A stretch of 64,000 bases of DNA from Chelatococcus asaccharovorans. Lineage in GTDB: Bacteria; Pseudomonadota; Alphaproteobacteria; Rhizobiales; Beijerinckiaceae. The position numbers and the translations under genes were made by a program. Of the stretch, positions 16,855-25,399 are shown in pieces. Each line of letters opens with the position of its first letter. The first letter of the stretch is position 1. The notes below the pieces were generated by a model. It was not told the DNA's origin. It ran no database searches and saw only the letters and a program-made list of their open reading frames with translations. The stretch lies in the NCBI RefSeq assembly GCF_003201475.1, contig NZ_QJJK01000007.1:372001-436000 (forward strand), read 5' to 3'.

Positions 16855-17790
16855 ATGAGTTGGAACCCAGCCCTCGAACCGGGGTGCCCCGACGCGGTGG
16901 GTATCGATGCCATCGAGACCCTTATTGTTCCACGGGCCAGAGACCTTGGCGGCTTCGAGGTTCGGCGCGCCCTGCCGGCGCCGAAGCGGCAGATGGTCGG
17001 GCCCTTCATCTTCTTCGACCAGGCGGGGCCTGCCGAATTGTTGACCGGTCAGGGCATCGACGTTCGGCCCCACCCGCATATCGGCCTCGGCACCGTCACC
17101 TATCTCTATCGCGGAGACTTCCACCACCGCGACAGCACGGGTGCCGACCAGGTGATCCGTCCCGGCGCGCTGAACTGGATGATCGCCGGACGCGGCGTGT
17201 CCCATTCGGAGCGCACGTCCGCCGCCGCCCGAACCGGTCCGAACAGCCTGTTCGGAATCCAGACATGGCTGGCGCTGCCCGACAGCCATGAGGACATGGC
17301 GCCCACATTCGAGCACCACGGCAAAGAGACGCTGCCGGTGATCGAGGATCGTGGCGCCTCTGTCCGGCTCATCCTCGGGAACGCTTATGGCGAGAGGGCC
17401 CCCGCGACACTGTTCTCGGAGACGTTCTACGCCGACGTGACGCTCGCAGCCGGCTGCCGGTTGCCGATGCCGGACGACCACGAAGACAGGGGCATCTACA
17501 TCGTCGAAGGGTCGATCTCGGTTGCCGGCCAGGATTTCGAGGCAGGTCGGATGATGGTCTTCCGCCCGGGCGACAGGATCACCGTCGCCGCCGGCGCGCG
17601 CGGCGCGCGGCTGATGATCCTCGGCGGCGCGACCTTTCCGGGCCCTCGTTACATCTGGTGGAACTTCGTTGCCTCCTCGCGGGAGCGTATCGAAGAGGCC
17701 AAGGCCGAATGGCGCGCCGAGAACTGGGGCAAGGGGCGCTTCGATCTGCCGCTCGACGACCGTGACGAGCACATCCCCCTGCCGGACTGA
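16855..17790 (+). CDS. Pirin-family cupin protein
   Basis: 311-residue bicupin. The N-terminal metal site H-P-H-I-G-L near residue 65 (R-P-H-P-H) followed by T-V-T-Y-L-Y-R-G-D-F-H-H-R-D-S and the later M-I-A-G-R-G-V-S-H-S-E-R provide the His/Glu set used to bind Fe(II) in pirins. Some bacterial pirins are quercetin dioxygenases, others redox or pyruvate-dehydrogenase modulators. The C-terminal half has the usual P-G-P-R-Y-I-W-W-N-F motif. The ATG at 16855 was chosen from several in-frame starts because it has an AGAGG at good spacing and M-x-W-N-P is typical. Confidence 0.9.
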   Translation: MSWNPALEPGCPDAVGIDAIETLIVPRARDLGGFEVRRALPAPKRQMVGPFIFFDQAGPAELLTGQGIDVRPHPHIGLGTVTYLYRGDFHHRDSTGADQVIRPGALNWMIAGRGVSHSERTSAAARTGPNSLFGIQTWLALPDSHEDMAPTFEHHGKETLPVIEDRGASVRLILGNAYGERAPATLFSETFYADVTLAAGCRLPMPDDHEDRGIYIVEGSISVAGQDFEAGRMMVFRPGDRITVAAGARGARLMILGGATFPGPRYIWWNFVASSRERIEEAKAEWRAENWGKGRFDLPLDDRDEHIPLPD

Positions 17791-17964
17791 CCGAGCTTCG
17801 GGGGAGGGCACCTGGCACCGGCCCGAACGGTTCAGACGCGATGAGACGTCGCGTGACATGACCGCCAGGGCCGATGGGGTCGGCCCTTCCGCGGTGGGGA
17901 GGTCGGTCCCCCCGATCGGCCGGGGGATCGCATCGTTCTCACATGTTCTCTCGCATTGCCGCAT

Positions 17965-17982
17965 ATGTCATCACGATGTCAC
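17965..17982 (+). promoter_or_regulatory. Candidate PHO box
   Basis: ATGTCATCACGATGTCAC carries two TGTCA half-sites at the 11-bp spacing required for PhoB, and matches most positions of the 18-bp PHO box consensus (CTGTCAT-N4-CTGTCAY). It lies about 105 bp before the first gene of the operon that includes a metallophosphoesterase and phnM. The context makes phosphate-starvation control likely, though unproven. Confidence 0.55.
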
Positions 17983-18086
17983 GTGGGTTCATTAGCGAAA
18001 ACACGGACGTCGCCGTGCGCGACCTGTGGTTTGCATGAGGCAAGTGAAGGCCCTTTGAACGCGCCTTCCGAGAGAAAGCTCTGCGA

Positions 18087-19073
18087 ATGGCGCTTGTCGA
18101 GATCGAGAACCTGACCGTGACCTTCGGCGGAGCCCCGGCGGTTCGCAATGTGAATCTCGCGGTTGGCGAGGGGGAAGCGATCGGTGTGATCGGCGAGAGC
18201 GGGTGCGGAAAGTCCGTGACTTGGCTCGCCGCGCTGGGTCTGTTGCCGGGACATGTCGCGATCGACGGGCAGGTCAGGTTGGCGGGCGAAGACATCCGCG
18301 GTGCCCCGCCCAAAGTGCTCGACCGGATTCGCGGCCGACGGATCGCGATGATCTTCCAGGATCCCGCGAGCGCGCTGAACCCGACCAAAAAGGTCGGTCG
18401 ACAGGTTACGGAAGTGCTCAAACTGCACCGCGGAATGGGCGGTGACGCGGCATGGGCCGAGGCGAAGCGGTTGTTCGATCAGGTCGGCATTCCAGATCCG
18501 GCCGAGCGCCTCAAGGCCTATCCCCATCAATTGTCGGGGGGGCAAAACCAACGCGTGATGATTGCCATGGCATTGGCCGGCCAGCCCGACGTTCTGGTTG
18601 CGGACGAACCTACAACGGCCCTGGATGTCACCATCCAGGCGCAAATTCTGGACCTTCTGAAGGTTATACGGCGCGATACCGGCATGGCGCTGGTGCTGAT
18701 CTCGCATGATCTCGGCGTTGTCGCGGAGGTCTGCAGCCGCGCCTATGTGATGTATGCCGGGACGGTCGTCGAGGAGGGCACGGTCGCGAGCCTTTTTTCT
18801 GCGCCCAGTCATCCCTACACGCGTGGACTGCTTGCAGCACTCCCCTCACTAGGCGGTCCGGTCCAGCGGCTACGCTCCATTCCAGGCAGCGTTCCGCATC
18901 CGAACGAGGTCGGCAGCGGCTGCCCGTTCGCACCGCGCTGTGACGAGGGAATATCCTTCTGTCAGCGAGCATCGCCGCCTCTTCGGCAATTGTCTGTGGA
19001 ATTCCGGCACGCCGTCGCCTGCCTGCGGCGACATTCCATCGCGATCGGTGACATGGTGGAGGTCGCGGCGTGA
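18087..19073 (+). CDS. Peptide/nickel-class ABC transporter ATP-binding protein (DppD-like)
   Basis: 328-residue ABC ATPase. It has Walker A G-E-S-G-C-G-K-S at residues 36-43, signature L-S-G-G-Q-N-Q-R, Walker [13 protein letters not shown], and the C-terminal oligopeptide-type extension with G-C-P-F-A-P-R-C. It pairs with the next ATPase to power the two permeases. It is first in an eight-gene operon that also carries a metallophosphoesterase and phnM, so the substrate is probably an organophosphorus compound and not a peptide. Its last 4 bases overlap the next start. Confidence 0.94.
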   Translation: MALVEIENLTVTFGGAPAVRNVNLAVGEGEAIGVIGESGCGKSVTWLAALGLLPGHVAIDGQVRLAGEDIRGAPPKVLDRIRGRRIAMIFQDPASALNPTKKVGRQVTEVLKLHRGMGGDAAWAEAKRLFDQVGIPDPAERLKAYPHQLSGGQNQRVMIAMALAGQPDVLVADEPTTALDVTIQAQILDLLKVIRRDTGMALVLISHDLGVVAEVCSRAYVMYAGTVVEEGTVASLFSAPSHPYTRGLLAALPSLGGPVQRLRSIPGSVPHPNEVGSGCPFAPRCDEGISFCQRASPPLRQLSVEFRHAVACLRRHSIAIGDMVEVAA

Positions 19074-20074
19074 ATCGGCCGGTTCTTCAGGCAAGGGCGG
19101 TTGTTCGGCACTATTCCCCTATGCGTAGCGGCGTCTTCAGCCGCGCCCGGACGATACGGGCTGTCGACGGCGTTTCGATCGACCTCAGACGCGGCGAAAC
19201 GATCGGCCTTGTCGGGGAGTCCGGTTCCGGCAAGTCGACGGTCGGGCGCCTCCTGCTTGGGCTTGAACCCGCGAATGCAGGACAAGTCCTTTTTGAGGGG
19301 AAACCGCTGGCGAAGATGGACAGTGCCGCCTGGAGGCATTCCCGTGCGCGCATGCAGATGGTCTACCAGGATCCCCTGGCGGCGCTCGACCGACGGCTGA
19401 CGGTCCATCAGCAGATCGAAGAGCCCCTGATTATCCATCGTCTTGGCGACACGCATGCGAGGCGCGTGCGCGCCAGGGAATTGCTCGACGCGGTGGGATT
19501 GCAAAGTCACCACGACGAGCGATATCCGCATGAGCTCTCCGGTGGGCAACGCCAGCGCGTCGTTCTTGCGCGCGCGCTCGCGACGAACCCGGACGTCCTG
19601 GTCTGCGACGAGCCGATCTCTGCGCTCGACGTATCGATCCAGGCGCAGATCATAAACCTGCTCGTCGCGCTCCAGCAGAAGCTCGGCATTGCCATTCTGT
19701 TCATCAGCCACGACCTGCGGGCGGTTCGGCAGATCGCGTCTCGCATTGCTGTCATGTATCTGGGCCATATTGTCGAAGAAGCGCCGACCGCCGACGTGCT
19801 GTTCCATCCGCTGCACCCCTATGCCCAGGCGCTTGTGTCCGCAGTTCCCGACCACCGCGGATTGCGGCGCGATCGCATTGTGCTGAAGGGCGAGCCCCCG
19901 AGCCCGGCGAACAGGCCCCGTGGATGCGCCTTCCATCCCCGCTGCCCGCTGGTGGTGGATGTATGCTCGCAGCATTCCCCCGTCCTGCGCGAGGTCGGGC
20001 CGGGAAAGCGGGTCGCCTGCCATCGCCTCGATGGCGTAAAAGCGGTGGATCACCGCCAGATCGAGGTCGGTTGA
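19070..20074 (+). CDS. Peptide/nickel-class ABC transporter ATP-binding protein (DppF-like)
   Basis: 334-residue ABC ATPase. Walker A G-E-S-G-S-G-K-S-T sits near residue 46, signature L-S-G-G-Q-R-Q-R near 160, Walker B L-V-C-D-E-P-I-S-A-L-D near 180, and the oligo_HPY tail with G-C-A-F-H-P-R-C-P-L. It forms the heterodimeric ATPase with the preceding gene. Overlap at both ends (ATGA and TGATG) shows tight translational coupling across the transporter genes. Confidence 0.94.
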   Translation: MNRPVLQARAVVRHYSPMRSGVFSRARTIRAVDGVSIDLRRGETIGLVGESGSGKSTVGRLLLGLEPANAGQVLFEGKPLAKMDSAAWRHSRARMQMVYQDPLAALDRRLTVHQQIEEPLIIHRLGDTHARRVRARELLDAVGLQSHHDERYPHELSGGQRQRVVLARALATNPDVLVCDEPISALDVSIQAQIINLLVALQQKLGIAILFISHDLRAVRQIASRIAVMYLGHIVEEAPTADVLFHPLHPYAQALVSAVPDHRGLRRDRIVLKGEPPSPANRPRGCAFHPRCPLVVDVCSQHSPVLREVGPGKRVACHRLDGVKAVDHRQIEVG

Positions 20075-21000
20075 TGCTGATATTCGCGCTCTCCCGGCTC
20101 CTGCGCGCGTTCATCACCATTGCCCTGGTGGTGAGCTTTGCATTCGTCGCCCTGAGGCTGTCGGGCGATCCGGCCCTTGAGATCCTGTCGAGCGATGCGA
20201 CGCCGGACGCGATCGCGGCATTCCGCAGCGCATGGGGGCTCGACGATTCCATTGGTGTCCAGTTCCTTCGCTACGCCCAGGCCGTCTTCGCCGGTGAACT
20301 CGGACACTCCATGCGCGATGGGCGCGATGTGCTGACCGTGGTGGCTGAGCGCATCCCTGTCACATTGGCGATTACCCTCCCGGCGTTGATGATCAATATC
20401 GTCATTGGCATCCCGGCCGGTGTGGTCGCCGCGCTGAACAGGAATACACCGCTCGACCGGATCCTTATGGCGGGCGCCGTCGCGGGCTTCACCGTCCCCT
20501 CCTATGTTCTTGGATTTGGGCTGGTCCTGATCTTCAGTGTCTGGTTGGGCTGGCTTCCGTCCGGCGGCTCACAAAGCTGGATCAATGCCGTTCTGCCGGT
20601 CTTCACGCTGGGCGTCGGCGGTGCGGCGATCCTGGCGCGCTATACGCGCAGTGCCGTCCTGGAGGTTCTCACGCAGAGCTATGTTCGGACGGCCAGCGCC
20701 AAAGGTGTTCCCTGGCGGCATGTCGTCGAGCGGCATGTCCTGCCGAACGCAGCCATACCGACCGTCACCATCATCGGGCTCATGGTCGGCCATCTGGTGG
20801 CCGGAGCGGTGATCGTGGAAAGCATCTTTTCCTGGCCCGGCATCGGCCGCTTGCTCGTTGGCTCGGTGGTCAGTCGCGATCTCGCGGTCGTCCAGGGCAT
20901 CCTCCTTCTGGTCGCCTTGACCATGGTGATCGCCAATATGGCCGTCGATCTGCTCTATGGGATGCTTGATCCGAGAACGCTGTCGCGGAGGCACAAGTGA
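20074..21000 (+). CDS. Peptide/nickel-class ABC transporter permease (DppB-like)
   Basis: 308-residue inner-membrane permease. The N-terminal signal-anchor helix (residues 9-28) and the DppB loop with G-D-P-A are followed by five to six transmembrane helices. The EAA coupling motif T-A-S-A-K-G-V-P-W-R-H-V-V-E-R-H-V-L-P-N lies near residue 210, and F-S-W-P-G-I-G-R-L near 255 is a DppB hallmark. The ATG overlaps the previous stop (TGATG), so this start is chosen although the frame is open further upstream. Translocates substrate with the next gene's product. Confidence 0.93.
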   Translation: MLIFALSRLLRAFITIALVVSFAFVALRLSGDPALEILSSDATPDAIAAFRSAWGLDDSIGVQFLRYAQAVFAGELGHSMRDGRDVLTVVAERIPVTLAITLPALMINIVIGIPAGVVAALNRNTPLDRILMAGAVAGFTVPSYVLGFGLVLIFSVWLGWLPSGGSQSWINAVLPVFTLGVGGAAILARYTRSAVLEVLTQSYVRTASAKGVPWRHVVERHVLPNAAIPTVTIIGLMVGHLVAGAVIVESIFSWPGIGRLLVGSVVSRDLAVVQGILLLVALTMVIANMAVDLLYGMLDPRTLSRRHK

Positions 21001-21881
21001 GTGCACTCACCATGTCGCTCGCGTCGCGGGCGAGCAGAAGGAAGCGACTTCGGATTCCTCTGCTGCTCAAGATCGCCTTCGCCTGGGTGGCGCTCCTGGC
21101 GATCGTGGCCCTGTTTGCCAATGAACTGGCGCCATTCGACTATATGGCGATCGATTTGCGCAATCGGCTTGCCCCTCCCTTGGGCTTCGGAGGCAGCGCA
21201 GATCATATCCTTGGAACCGATGAACTCGGTCGAGATATGGCCTCGCGGCTGATCTATTCAATACGGATGAGTATTGTCATAGCCTTCGGCGCGACGATGA
21301 TCGGTGCTTTCTTCGGGACAATTCTCGGATGTCTTGCCGCCCACTTTCGTGGGGTTATCGAGGCCGTTATCTTGACGCTGGCCGATTTCCAGGCGGCGAT
21401 GCCGTTCCTCATCCTGGCGCTGTCGGTGCTCGCCTTCGTCGGCAATTCCTTGACGATCTTCATCCTCCTGCTCGGCTTGCATGGATGGGAGCGATACACC
21501 CGCATAGCGCGGGGACTGGCGATCGCCGCGACCGGCCAAGGATACGCCGGGGCTGTTCGCCAGCTGGGCGCGCATCCCGTGCGTGTCTACACGCATCATA
21601 TCCTGCCCAACATCGCATCCACTTTGATCGTCTCCATGACGATCGCCTTCCCCGAGATCATGCTTGTCGAAAGCGGGTTGAGCTTTCTCGGACTGGGCGT
21701 TCAGCCGCCGGCGACTTCGCTCGGGTCGATGATCGGCTATGGCCGCGACTATCTCGCGCGCGCGCCCTGGATACTCATGGCCCCCGCATTGGTGATTTCC
21801 CTGACCGCGTTGGCGGTTTCCATCATCGGTGATGGGCTGCGCGACCACCTGGACAGGTCAACCGGATCACACGCGTCTTGA
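20997..21881 (+). CDS. Peptide/nickel-class ABC transporter permease (DppC-like)
   Basis: 294-residue permease with a GTG start overlapping the upstream TGA. It has a long first helix (about 22-45), the periplasmic segment with H-I-L-G-T-D-E-L-G-R-D that typifies DppC/OppC, then five more helices. An EAA loop follows (A-V-R-Q-L-G-A-H-P-V-R-V-Y-T-H-H-I-L-P-N near residue 185), then S-G-L-S-F-L-G-L-G. It forms the channel with the DppB-like partner. The binding-protein gene follows after 198 bp, the largest gap in this operon, and may have its own promoter. Confidence 0.93.
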   Translation: MSALTMSLASRASRRKRLRIPLLLKIAFAWVALLAIVALFANELAPFDYMAIDLRNRLAPPLGFGGSADHILGTDELGRDMASRLIYSIRMSIVIAFGATMIGAFFGTILGCLAAHFRGVIEAVILTLADFQAAMPFLILALSVLAFVGNSLTIFILLLGLHGWERYTRIARGLAIAATGQGYAGAVRQLGAHPVRVYTHHILPNIASTLIVSMTIAFPEIMLVESGLSFLGLGVQPPATSLGSMIGYGRDYLARAPWILMAPALVISLTALAVSIIGDGLRDHLDRSTGSHAS

Positions 21882-22079
21882 ACCCGGATTGGAGAGACAA
21901 CGGCCACGCTATTCCTGCACGCTGTCGAATAGAGGCCTCACTATCGAGCTGACGCCGCGGATATTCGGCTCTCCCGATCCGATGAACCGCCGCTAGCTCC
22001 CCGCCGACGCCCCATCACTTCGCGACGGCGGAAACCCGCCGATGGCGAAGCTTTGCCCCATCACCAGCAGGACCATTCC

Positions 22080-23630
22080 ATGCCAAACCTCACGCGCAGG
22101 ACTTTCGTCAGACGGGCAGCGGCTGCCTCAGCGGCTGCCCTTCTCTCCAACCCGGCCTCCGCGCAAGACGCGCGTCGCAAGGTCGTCGTCGCTTTGCCGA
22201 CGCAACCCGCCCAGATCGATCCGATGATCTGGAATGACACCCCTTCGCTGCGCATTACGTCCAACGTCTTCGAGTCGCTCTTGCGCTTTGACTACCTCAA
22301 CAACAGCGAACTGAAGCCGGCCTTGGCCGAGGCCTGGACCCGCATTGATCCGCTGACCGTTGAATTCAAGCTTCGGCCGAACGTCAAATTTCACGACGGA
22401 TCGGACGTGACCGCTGAGGACGTCGTCTTCAGCTTCAGCGAAACCCGCACGAAAGGCCCCGACGGAAAAGCACAGACCGTCGCGTCACAGTATCAGCGTA
22501 CGATCAAATCGGTTGAGGCCCTTGACCCCAGGACGATCCGCATCACGACGTCCGTCGCGGATGCCGCCCTGGAGCAGAAAATCGCAGCCTGGGGATGTCA
22601 GATCGTCAGCAAGAAGGCCTTCGACAGGGCCGGCAGCTGGGCGAAATGGTTCGAGACGCCCATTGGCACGGGTCCCTATCGTGTCGTCTGGAACCGCAAA
22701 GACGTCGGCGTTCTGTTGGCCGCCCATGACGGCTATTGGGGCGGACGGCCACCCCACGAGAGCGTCGAATTCCGCGTCGTCCCCGAAGCGGCTTCGCGAC
22801 AGAACGGACTGTTGGCAGGCGACTACGATCTCGTTTCCGATGTCTTGCCGGACCAGTTCGACGCCATGTCGGGCACCGGAGCGTTTGAAGTGGTGGGTGG
22901 CTCCATTCCCAATCTCCGTGTTCTGGTTATCGACACGACGGCTCCCTGGCTATCGGATGTGCGGATCCGGCGGGCCATGTCGCTTGCCCTCGACAGGCAA
23001 CTCATCATCGATTCACTGTGGAGGGGGCGGATCGACGTGCCCCGCAACGCGCAGTATCCGGCCTTTGGAGCGCTGTACGACGATGGCCAGAAAGCGCCCG
23101 CATACGATCCGGAACAGGCGCGCAAGCTGGTGGCGGAGGCGGGCTATCGCGGCGAACCCATAACCTATCGGCTCATGAACAACTGGTATCCGAATGAAGT
23201 TCTGACGGCCCAGATCATGCTCGCGATGTGGCAAGCCGTCGGGCTGAATGTTCGGATTGAATCGGTCGAGAATATCAGCCAGGCGCAGAAGCAACCGATT
23301 CAGGCGTTCTGGGACAGCTCGATCCTTCTGTTCTGGCCAGACCCCACCGCGCTTTACTGGCGGGTTGCAGGGGAAAACGGCTCCTGGACCCGGCTCGGCA
23401 TCTGGAAATCGGAAGAATTCTTTGCAGCTGGAGCGAAGTTCGAACGCAGCACCGATGCTGAGGAACGCAAGGCGCTCCACCACGCCATGCTCGAGATCAT
23501 CCACGATCAGGTGCCGATCATTCAACTCCACAACAACGGCGCCTTTTACGGCAAGCGGCGTGATTTTTCCTGGAGGCCCTATCCCTCCCTCATCATGGAC
23601 TTCGGGCCCTTCAACATGGCGGGTGCATGA
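22080..23630 (+). CDS. Peptide-class ABC transporter substrate-binding protein, Tat-exported
   Basis: 516-residue extracellular solute-binding protein family 5. The N-terminus N-L-T-R-R-T-F-V-R-R followed by an alanine-rich stretch to A-S-A-Q is a twin-arginine signal. The mature domain has the family patterns D-P-x-x-x-N-D, F-E-S-L-L-R-F-D, and L-A-E-A-W-T, plus V-K-F-H-D-G-S-D-V-T-A-E-D-V near residue 110. Periplasmic receptor for the DppBCDF-like importer. Family members bind peptides, nickel, sugars and opines. Here the immediate downstream partners are phosphoesterases. It overlaps the metallophosphoesterase gene by 4 bp. An ATG at 22053 would place an implausible tail before the signal. 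Confidence 0.93.
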   Translation: MPNLTRRTFVRRAAAASAAALLSNPASAQDARRKVVVALPTQPAQIDPMIWNDTPSLRITSNVFESLLRFDYLNNSELKPALAEAWTRIDPLTVEFKLRPNVKFHDGSDVTAEDVVFSFSETRTKGPDGKAQTVASQYQRTIKSVEALDPRTIRITTSVADAALEQKIAAWGCQIVSKKAFDRAGSWAKWFETPIGTGPYRVVWNRKDVGVLLAAHDGYWGGRPPHESVEFRVVPEAASRQNGLLAGDYDLVSDVLPDQFDAMSGTGAFEVVGGSIPNLRVLVIDTTAPWLSDVRIRRAMSLALDRQLIIDSLWRGRIDVPRNAQYPAFGALYDDGQKAPAYDPEQARKLVAEAGYRGEPITYRLMNNWYPNEVLTAQIMLAMWQAVGLNVRIESVENISQAQKQPIQAFWDSSILLFWPDPTALYWRVAGENGSWTRLGIWKSEEFFAAGAKFERSTDAEERKALHHAMLEIIHDQVPIIQLHNNGAFYGKRRDFSWRPYPSLIMDFGPFNMAGA

Positions 23631-24448
23631 TGACAAAGGTCGTACAGATCACGGACCTGCATCTCGTCCCGTCGGGGCGGATTCTGCGCGGGGTCGATCC
23701 GGAGCAGCGTCTGCGCAGCTGCTTGCGCGATATCGAACGCTTTCACCAGGACGCCACGGCCCTGGTGATCACCGGTGACCTCGTCGATGAGGCGGAGCCG
23801 GACGTCTACGACCTGCTCCACGGCATTCTGGCCGACTATCGATTGCCCCCGGTTCATCTGACGGTGGGAAACCACGATGATCGCCGGGCGTTCGCCCGGG
23901 TGTTTCCTGGCGACGTCGTTTCCGATACGGGCTTTGCGAACAAGGCCGTTGCGCTGGGCAACTATCTCGGCATACTCATCGATACATGGGAATTCGGGAC
24001 CCATGCCGGGGCATTGTGTGCCGATCGATTGTCGTGGTTGACCGCCACGCTGGCCGCGGACGATCGACCCGTTGTTCTGTTCATGCACCATGTACCGTTC
24101 AACGTCGGCCTCAAATGGCTGGATCGGCTGCCGATGAAGAACGACGTCGACCTGGCGCGCGCGCTCGAACCCTTCCGCAGCCGGATCAGGCATCTGTTCT
24201 TTGGCCACCTGCACCGCAACGTGTCCGGAACCTGGATGGGATATCCCTTCACGGTCTCGGCCAGCGCCGCCGTTCATCACGGAACGCTCGACTTCCAGTC
24301 CGAGATTAGCCGGCCAATGATCGTCGACCCCTTCTACACGGTGATCCTGCTCGGAGATGACCAGGTTGTGGTCCATGCCAATCAGGTTATCGCGAACCCT
24401 GTCCTCGTTGACTATGGCCCGAGTCCGCCGCCGCGACATACGTCCTGA
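23627..24448 (+). CDS. Metallophosphoesterase, CpdA/GpdQ-like (phosphodiesterase)
   Basis: 273-residue calcineurin-like phosphoesterase. Metal-binding motifs appear in order: I-T-D-L-H-L near residue 9, T-G-D-L-V-D near 50, G-N-H-D-D near 84, M-H-H near 150 and G-H-L-H near 190, i.e. a complete binuclear site. CpdA and GpdQ relatives hydrolyse cyclic nucleotides or glycerophosphodiesters. There is no signal peptide, so it acts in the cytoplasm on imported substrate. ATGA overlap with the binding-protein gene ties it to the importer. It is more distant from the two other phosphoesterases of this island than they are from each other. Confidence 0.92.
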   Translation: MMTKVVQITDLHLVPSGRILRGVDPEQRLRSCLRDIERFHQDATALVITGDLVDEAEPDVYDLLHGILADYRLPPVHLTVGNHDDRRAFARVFPGDVVSDTGFANKAVALGNYLGILIDTWEFGTHAGALCADRLSWLTATLAADDRPVVLFMHHVPFNVGLKWLDRLPMKNDVDLARALEPFRSRIRHLFFGHLHRNVSGTWMGYPFTVSASAAVHHGTLDFQSEISRPMIVDPFYTVILLGDDQVVVHANQVIANPVLVDYGPSPPPRHTS

Positions 24449-24459
24449 ATGAGCGCGGG

Positions 24460-24500
24460 CAGGTGTCCGCACCTGTCGTCCGCACCTGTCCGCATCCGAC
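24460..24500. promoter_or_regulatory. Repeated GTCCGCACCTGT block upstream of the DeoR gene
   Basis: CAGGTG-TCCG-CACCTG forms a small hairpin at 24460-24475, and TCCGCACCTGTC is then repeated with a 13-bp period. It falls in the 102-bp gap before the DeoR gene and could be an autoregulatory operator. The 13-bp period does not fit a PHO box. Confidence 0.3.
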
Positions 24501-24550
24501 ATCGATCACACGGACCACTGAGTGGGATCGCCTGCAGCGAGCGAGAAGTG

Positions 24551-25372
24551 ATGCCTGGAAAAAGCGATAGCGTGCCGACAGCAGGAAAATCGGGTTCCGT
24601 CTTCGGCGCCGAACGCCAGCAGATCATTCTCGGAACGATCAACCGTGGCGACACCGTGTCGGTCGGCGAGTTCGCCGATCGTTTCGGGGTGTCGCAGGAG
24701 ACCGTCCGTCGCGATATTCGCAGCCTCGAGGAGGCCGGTTACTTGCGCCGCGTTCACGGTGGCGCTGCGCCCATGACCACCTTCGACCTGACTGCACGGC
24801 GTCCGGTCGTCGAACGCCTGCAGGTCGATCGCAATGCCAAGCAAAATGCCGCGCGGGCGGCGATGGCGCTGTTTCAAGACGACATGCACGTCTATCTCGG
24901 CACAAGTTCGACGATGCGTCTGGTCGCGGAGGCTCTCGTTCGGTCGGGCATCGGCCTGACCGTCACCACCAATATGCTGGACATTGCGGCCCTGCTGGCG
25001 GGCGCAAAGCGATGCACCGTCAACATGCTTGGAGGTGTCGTCAATCCGGACACCAATTCTGTCGGTGGCTACGAGACGCTGAAGAGCCTGGAAGGCCGGC
25101 TCTTCGATCTCTGCGTCCTGGGTTGCAGCGCTGTGAGTTCGGTCAAAGGAGTCCTGGGCCCGACAAAGGCCCACGAAGTCCTTGTGAATACGCTGGCCGC
25201 GCAGTCTCAGCACACGGCATTCGTCACAGACAGCACCAAGTTCGGTCGTCGCGACGGATATGTCGTTCTGCCTCTGGACCGTGTCGACTACATCGCCACG
25301 GATCTTCCGCCGCCCGACGCATTTACGGAAGCATTCACCGATGCAGGTATTCGAATACTTCTCCCGTGCTAA
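24551..25372 (+). CDS. DeoR/GlpR-family transcriptional regulator
   Basis: 273-residue repressor. The DeoR helix-turn-helix spans residues 17-70 (R-F-G-V-S-Q-E-T-V-R-R-D-I-R-S-L-E, R-R-V-H-G-G-A). The C-terminal sugar-phosphate isomerase-like sensor has Y-L-G-T-S-S-T near 118 and F-V-T-D-S-T-K-F-G-R near 235. DeoR proteins of this subtype bind phosphorylated sugars or polyols such as glycerol-3-phosphate. Embedded between the phosphoesterase and phnM, it probably senses a phosphorylated product of the pathway and represses the island. The start at 24551 has GAGAAG upstream. Confidence 0.92.
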   Translation: MPGKSDSVPTAGKSGSVFGAERQQIILGTINRGDTVSVGEFADRFGVSQETVRRDIRSLEEAGYLRRVHGGAAPMTTFDLTARRPVVERLQVDRNAKQNAARAAMALFQDDMHVYLGTSSTMRLVAEALVRSGIGLTVTTNMLDIAALLAGAKRCTVNMLGGVVNPDTNSVGGYETLKSLEGRLFDLCVLGCSAVSSVKGVLGPTKAHEVLVNTLAAQSQHTAFVTDSTKFGRRDGYVVLPLDRVDYIATDLPPPDAFTEAFTDAGIRILLPC

Positions 25373-25399
25373 TTATTGCTCATGTTGACGAGGGGTGGC

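Noticed and set aside
24472-24495. Second PHO box before the DeoR gene
   Set aside because: CTGTC units are repeated, but with a 13-bp period where PhoB needs 11, so I treat it only as a repeat of unknown function.
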